From an uncultured Gammaproteobacteria bacterium (GTDB lineage: Bacteria > Pseudomonadota > Gammaproteobacteria > GCA-001735895): DNA of 9,485 bases. Location: positions 1 through 9,485 of the forward strand of contig CALZHS010000035.1 of the NCBI GenBank assembly GCA_945787265.1, in the 5' to 3' direction. Below the pieces are notes generated by a model. It had not been told where the DNA came from and ran no database searches. It was given only the letters and a program-made list of their open reading frames with translations. The position numbers and the translations under genes are program-made. Shown in pieces: positions 7,177 to 9,485 of this stretch (its first letter is position 1; every line of letters begins with the position of its first letter).

Positions 7177-8391
7177 GTGGATACTAACAGCAGCAGGCAT
7201 CGCGTTGACGTTTCCGGCGTAACCATCGGCGGCGGTGCACCGATCGTGGTGCAATCGATGACGAACACCGATACGGTCGATATCGCGGCAACCGTAGCGC
7301 AGATCAAACTGCTATACGAAACCGGGTCTGAGCTGGTGCGCATTACGGTTAATAACGAGGCTGCCGCACGCGCGGTGCCGCACATCATCGATCAACTCGA
7401 TGCCCAGGATTGCCAGGTCCCCGTCGTTGGTGATTTTCATTTCAACGGCCACAAGCTGCTCGCTCAACACGATGCCTGCGCGCGTGCGCTGGCAAAATAC
7501 CGCATCAACCCGGGTAATGTCGGGCATGGTAAAAAACGCGACAAACAGTTCAGCGACATGATCGAAATCGCCTGCCGCCATGATAAACCCGTGCGCATTG
7601 GTGTTAACTGGGGCAGCCTCGACCAGCAACTCCTCGCGAACATGCTCACCCGCAATGCCAATCTCGCTGATCCGCTGTCGCTTGCGACCATCAACCGCCA
7701 GGCGGTCATCGAATCGGCGCTTGGCAGCGCGGCATTTGCCGAGGATATCGGTCTTCCCGCCGATCACATCGTCATCAGCTGTAAAATGAGCCGCGTGCCG
7801 GACCTGGTCGATGTTTATCAAACCCTGGCAGAACGTTGCCGCTATGCGCTGCACCTGGGCCTGACCGAAGCCGGCATGGGGGATCCGGGTGTCATCGCCT
7901 CGAGCGCTGCCCTTGCCATTCTGCTAAACCAGGGAATCGGCGATACGATTCGCGTCTCGCTAACGCCCGAACCCGGCGCAACCCGCGAACGCGAAGTTAA
8001 GGTCGCACAGCAGGTGTTGCAGTCCCTGGGGTTACGTTCCTTCACCCCGACTGTAACCGCATGCCCCGGCTGCGGGCGCACCACGAGTGAGTATTTCCAG
8101 GAGCTTGCCAGGCAGATCCAGCAGGAACTGGACCAGTCAATGCCCGCGTGGAAACACCAATTTCCGGGTGTTGAATCGATGAAGGTTGCGGTAATGGGCT
8201 GCGTCGTAAACGGACCGGGTGAGAGCAAGCACGCCAATATTGGTATCAGTCTGCCAGGCACAGGTGAAAAACCGGTCGCGCCGGTCTACGAGGATGGTCA
8301 AAAAACCGTTACTTTAAAAGGTGATAATATTGCCGACGAGTTTATCGGCCTGGTAAAAGACTACGTCGAATCGCACTATGGTAGTGGTTAG
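7177..8391 (+). CDS. ispG: 4-hydroxy-3-methylbut-2-en-1-yl diphosphate synthase IspG (GcpE), long form
   Basis: IspG is the [4Fe-4S] enzyme that reductively opens 2-C-methyl-D-erythritol 2,4-cyclodiphosphate to HMBPP, the penultimate step of the MEP isoprenoid pathway. The 404-residue protein has an N-terminal TIM-barrel (about 8-290) containing APIVVQSMTNTDT (21-33), YRINPGNVG (108-116) and RIGVNWGSL (140-148), and a C-terminal iron-sulfur domain. The cluster ligands are visible: Cys296 and Cys299 in ACPGCG, Cys342 in GCVVNGPGE, and Glu349. It is about 30 residues longer than E. coli or Pseudomonas IspG. The extra length is mostly a segment after the RIGVN motif and an insertion around 310-335. 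Its text, such as LTEAGMGDPG (229-238) and TPEPGATRERE (263-273), is like alpha- and betaproteobacterial enzymes. The start is GTG at 7177; an AGGA lies about 15 nt upstream, which is far for a ribosome binding site. The TAG stop overlaps the convergent PilZ gene. Confidence 0.96.
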   Translation: MDTNSSRHRVDVSGVTIGGGAPIVVQSMTNTDTVDIAATVAQIKLLYETGSELVRITVNNEAAARAVPHIIDQLDAQDCQVPVVGDFHFNGHKLLAQHDACARALAKYRINPGNVGHGKKRDKQFSDMIEIACRHDKPVRIGVNWGSLDQQLLANMLTRNANLADPLSLATINRQAVIESALGSAAFAEDIGLPADHIVISCKMSRVPDLVDVYQTLAERCRYALHLGLTEAGMGDPGVIASSAALAILLNQGIGDTIRVSLTPEPGATREREVKVAQQVLQSLGLRSFTPTVTACPGCGRTTSEYFQELARQIQQELDQSMPAWKHQFPGVESMKVAVMGCVVNGPGESKHANIGISLPGTGEKPVAPVYEDGQKTVTLKGDNIADEFIGLVKDYVESHYGSG

Positions 8392-8681
8392 CCCTTAACC
8401 AGCTTGATTTCACAGGCAATTTCATACAGCACTTCGTTACTGGTAACCCGGGTGACAACAGACGTTGCCTCCATCGGGGGCGTATCCGAGTTACTGGGCG
8501 TCAAGGTGATTTTCAGCACGTCGCCCTCGTCAAATTTTTCTTTGGACGTAAACAGGATCCCCTTGCTGCTGAGATTGATAACGCTGCCGGAATACTGCTT
8601 GGTACTTCCCGTCTTCGAAAAAGTCATTTCGCAATCGATAGGCATGCGCAAAAAGTCGCGTTTTTCAGCGTAATCGATCAT
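8388..8681 (-). CDS. Single-domain PilZ protein, probable cyclic-di-GMP receptor
   Basis: A 97-residue protein consisting of one PilZ domain. Both ligand-binding signatures are present: RxxxR as Arg8-Asp-Phe-Leu-Arg12, and (D/N)xSxxG as Asn36-Leu-Ser38-Ser-Lys-Gly41. It is therefore likely to bind cyclic-di-GMP and act as a small cytoplasmic adaptor. Its output partner cannot be read from sequence. The ATG at 8679-8681 is preceded by a modest GGGA. It lies 12 bp downstream of the STAS gene stop, so the two are probably co-transcribed. Its TAA stop overlaps the ispG TAG by 4 bp in convergent orientation, leaving no room for a terminator between them. The neighbouring STAS gene and the upstream GGDEF end support a role in c-di-GMP-controlled motility, attachment or envelope functions (inference). 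Confidence 0.88.
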   Translation of the reverse strand: MIDYAEKRDFLRMPIDCEMTFSKTGSTKQYSGSVINLSSKGILFTSKEKFDEGDVLKITLTPSNSDTPPMEATSVVTRVTSNEVLYEIACEIKLVKG

Positions 8682-8693
8682 CGTCGAATCCCG

Positions 8694-8996
8694 TTAAAGT
8701 TTGAACAATTTTCCGAAATTGGCGACATCGAGAATTTTGCGCACTTCCGGGGAGGCTTGAGTAATTTCGATTTTCGACGATTCTCCGCCTGCGTGCTCGC
8801 GCAGTAATAACAACATGCCCAATGCCGAACTATCCAGATATTCGGTAGCCGATAAATCTACCACATACTCTGTTCCCTTACCCGCGGTATCTGCATAGGA
8901 AGCACGAAATTCGTCATACAGTTGAAAATCAAACTTGCCGGTAACGGCGATGGTTACTTTGTTGCCACCATCAGAAACCGTCATATTTATACTCAT
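8694..8996 (-). CDS. STAS-domain anti-anti-sigma-factor-type protein, HsbA-like
   Basis: A 100-residue protein formed by a single STAS domain. The hallmark loop YLDSSALGMLLLLREHAGG (53-71) carries the predicted phosphorylatable serine in DSS (Ser56 or Ser57). A beta-strand GKFDF (20-24) and a C-terminal helix with EVRKILDVANF (84-94) complete the fold. These features closely recall Pseudomonas HsbA, which works with the phosphatase/kinase HsbR downstream of HptB. There it switches between the anti-sigma factor FlgM and a diguanylate cyclase. No HsbR-like kinase/phosphatase is visible here, so the HsbA assignment rests on memory of the family rather than on a full operon. The ATG at 8994-8996 has a strong Shine-Dalgarno. 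The gene is first of a two-gene unit with the PilZ gene 12 bp downstream. Confidence 0.87.
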   Translation of the reverse strand: MSINMTVSDGGNKVTIAVTGKFDFQLYDEFRASYADTAGKGTEYVVDLSATEYLDSSALGMLLLLREHAGGESSKIEITQASPEVRKILDVANFGKLFKL

Positions 8997-9002
8997 GTTA
9001 TT

Positions 9003-9009
9003 ACCTCTT
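9003..9009 (-). promoter_or_regulatory. Shine-Dalgarno site of the STAS gene
   Basis: On the minus strand AAGAGGT is followed by a 6-nt spacer (AATAAC) and the ATG at 8994-8996. It is the best ribosome binding site in the window and fixes the STAS gene start. Confidence 0.7.
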
Positions 9010-9159
9010 TCCGAGTTGCAGCCCGGCGTGATTAAACCATTTCAATGTTGCCAGGGTCCAGTGAGAACTGCGATTCTGCGAGTCGCGTTTACGCTGACAC
9101 CAAATCCATCCCGGCGCGTGAATCGATGACACTCACTTAAGGTTCGCCGATACCCCTGT

Positions 9160-9187
9160 TTTATAGACCAAATTCGACGCTTATCAA
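9160..9187 (-). promoter_or_regulatory. Candidate sigma70 promoter for the STAS-PilZ unit
   Basis: On the minus strand TTGATA (9182-9187, five of six to the -35 consensus) is separated by 16 bp from TATAAA (9160-9165, five of six to the -10 consensus). A start about seven bases downstream would give a leader of roughly 155 nt before the STAS ATG. Other sequences in the region match less well, and no FliA-type promoter was found in this orientation. Confidence 0.5.
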
Positions 9188-9232
9188 AGGTTTGCGGAGT
9201 TCTTTCAATGTAAAGTTTTAACTTGGGTATTT

Positions 9233-9250
9233 GATATCTGACACGATATC
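9233..9250. repeat. Pair of GATATC palindromes, possible operator
   Basis: GATATC occurs at 9233-9238 and again at 9245-9250, with the 6-bp spacer TGACAC, a 12-bp centre-to-centre distance. The pair lies about 45 bp upstream of the candidate -35 box, where an activator could bind. This is weak evidence because GATATC is a short self-complementary word. Confidence 0.25.
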
Positions 9251-9301
9251 GGGACAACCAGATCAACCGCCAGGTGCCGCCGGGACCAGGATCATTCGAT
9301 T

Positions 9302-9457
9302 TCAATTCGGCATATAACCCAGCGTGTTCCTGATGACATTGATCAACCGGGCTTCATTGACTGGCTTGACTATCCATCCGTTGGCAGCGGCGCGCTTGCC
9401 GGACTGCCGGTGCGAACCAGGCAGTTTTCTAGCAGATGATGATCTGATTTTTTCCGT
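9302..9457 (-). pseudogene. C-terminal remnant of a CheY-like receiver (REC) domain
   Basis: The minus strand encodes KRAAANGWIVKP followed by a helix (NEARLINVIRNTLG) and a TGA at 9302-9304. GWIVKP with its conserved Lys-Pro, followed by that helix, is the typical end of a CheY-type receiver (beta5-alpha5). Only about 31 convincing residues (9305-9397) remain. The frame is open upstream to 9457, where a TGA closes it, and contains no ATG, GTG or TTG that could start it. The phospho-acceptor Asp and the acidic pocket are missing. The piece overlaps the end of the GGDEF gene in a different frame. It is best read as the stub left by deletion of a response-regulator gene that lay between the cyclase and STAS genes. 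A sequencing or assembly error near the window edge is the alternative. Confidence 0.6.
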
Positions 9458-9485
9458 TCATTTTCGCCTGCAGCAAGGCTTTATC
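9429..9485 (-). CDS. C-terminal end of a probable GGDEF diguanylate cyclase (partial at the right edge)
   Basis: The last 18 codons and a TAG stop (9429-9431) are visible on the minus strand. The peptide reads DKALLQAKMNGKNQIIIC, matching the common GGDEF-domain ending of the type ADxALYxAKxxGRNxV. The GGDEF motif itself lies outside the window, so catalytic competence and any N-terminal sensor cannot be judged. The gene would run in the same direction as the STAS and PilZ genes and points to local c-di-GMP synthesis. The call rests on a short but distinctive motif. Confidence 0.6.
   Translation of the reverse strand, partial: DKALLQAKMNGKNQIIIC

Larger units (their letters stand above)
8997..9301. 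other. 305-bp non-coding region upstream of the STAS-PilZ unit
   Basis: This stretch holds no convincing gene. The longest open frame, on the minus strand at 9042-9305, begins at a TTG, is arginine-rich and shows no recognisable domain. It does contain a sigma70 promoter candidate (9160-9187), a strong ribosome binding site (9003-9009), a pair of GATATC palindromes (9233-9250) and four GGA triplets in the predicted leader. No intrinsic terminator is evident after the receiver remnant that ends at 9302. Confidence 0.6.

Noticed and set aside
9141..9156. GCCGATAC on the plus strand resembling a FliA -10 element
   Set aside because: No TAAA-like -35 lies at the required distance, and it points away from the STAS gene toward the edge of the window.
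9259..9295. GC-rich imperfect hairpin downstream of the receiver remnant as a terminator
   Set aside because: The stem has an internal mismatch and no T-run follows on the minus strand.
9042..9305. An 87-codon minus-strand frame in the region upstream of the STAS gene
   Set aside because: It begins at a TTG overlapping the receiver-remnant stop, is arginine-rich, shows no domain and spans the best promoter candidate. It is more likely non-coding.

Overview
The window looks like chromosomal core DNA of an unidentified gammaproteobacterium. The gene complement points there: a RelA-type (hydrolase-dead) ppGpp synthetase, DusA, and the YbbA/YbbP transporter divergent from TesA, as in Escherichia coli. 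Base composition is moderately GC-rich and coding density is very high, with genes abutting or overlapping on both strands. Three genes (relA, the HAD phosphatase gene and ispG) appear to start at GTG. I see no IS element, CRISPR array, tRNA or rRNA. The IspG protein is the longer form that I associate with alpha- and betaproteobacteria, so the exact lineage is open.

Layout. Positions 1-5691 hold a minus-strand cluster in transcription order ybbA, ybbP, relA, dusA. The gaps are 6, 11 and 38 bp, so this is very likely one operon; dusA runs off the left edge. On the plus strand, tesA (5669-6298) starts inside the first codons of ybbA, head to head. It ends overlapping the 3' end of a convergent HAD phosphatase gene (6288-6980, minus). 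A 196-bp intergenic region with a 21-bp inverted repeat (7071-7091) precedes ispG (7177-8391, plus). The ispG stop codon overlaps the stop of a convergent two-gene unit on the minus strand: an HsbA-like STAS protein (8694-8996) followed by a single-domain PilZ protein (8388-8681). Upstream of that pair is a 305-bp non-coding stretch with a good sigma70 promoter candidate. Before it comes a broken CheY-like receiver tail (9302-9397 or slightly longer), and at the right edge the last 18 codons of a probable GGDEF diguanylate cyclase (9429-9485).

How the genes fit together. The left half combines envelope lipid handling (YbbA/YbbP with the periplasmic lysophospholipase/thioesterase TesA), the stringent response (RelA) and tRNA dihydrouridine modification (DusA). 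The centre has a housekeeping phosphatase and the penultimate enzyme of the MEP isoprenoid pathway. The right end looks like a cyclic-di-GMP signalling patch: a cyclase, a degraded receiver, an anti-anti-sigma-type STAS switch and a PilZ receptor. Nothing here is clearly a brand-new system. The most interesting parts are the decayed receiver between the cyclase and the STAS-PilZ pair, the placement of relA in a transporter operon, and the fully overlapping divergent start of tesA and ybbA.
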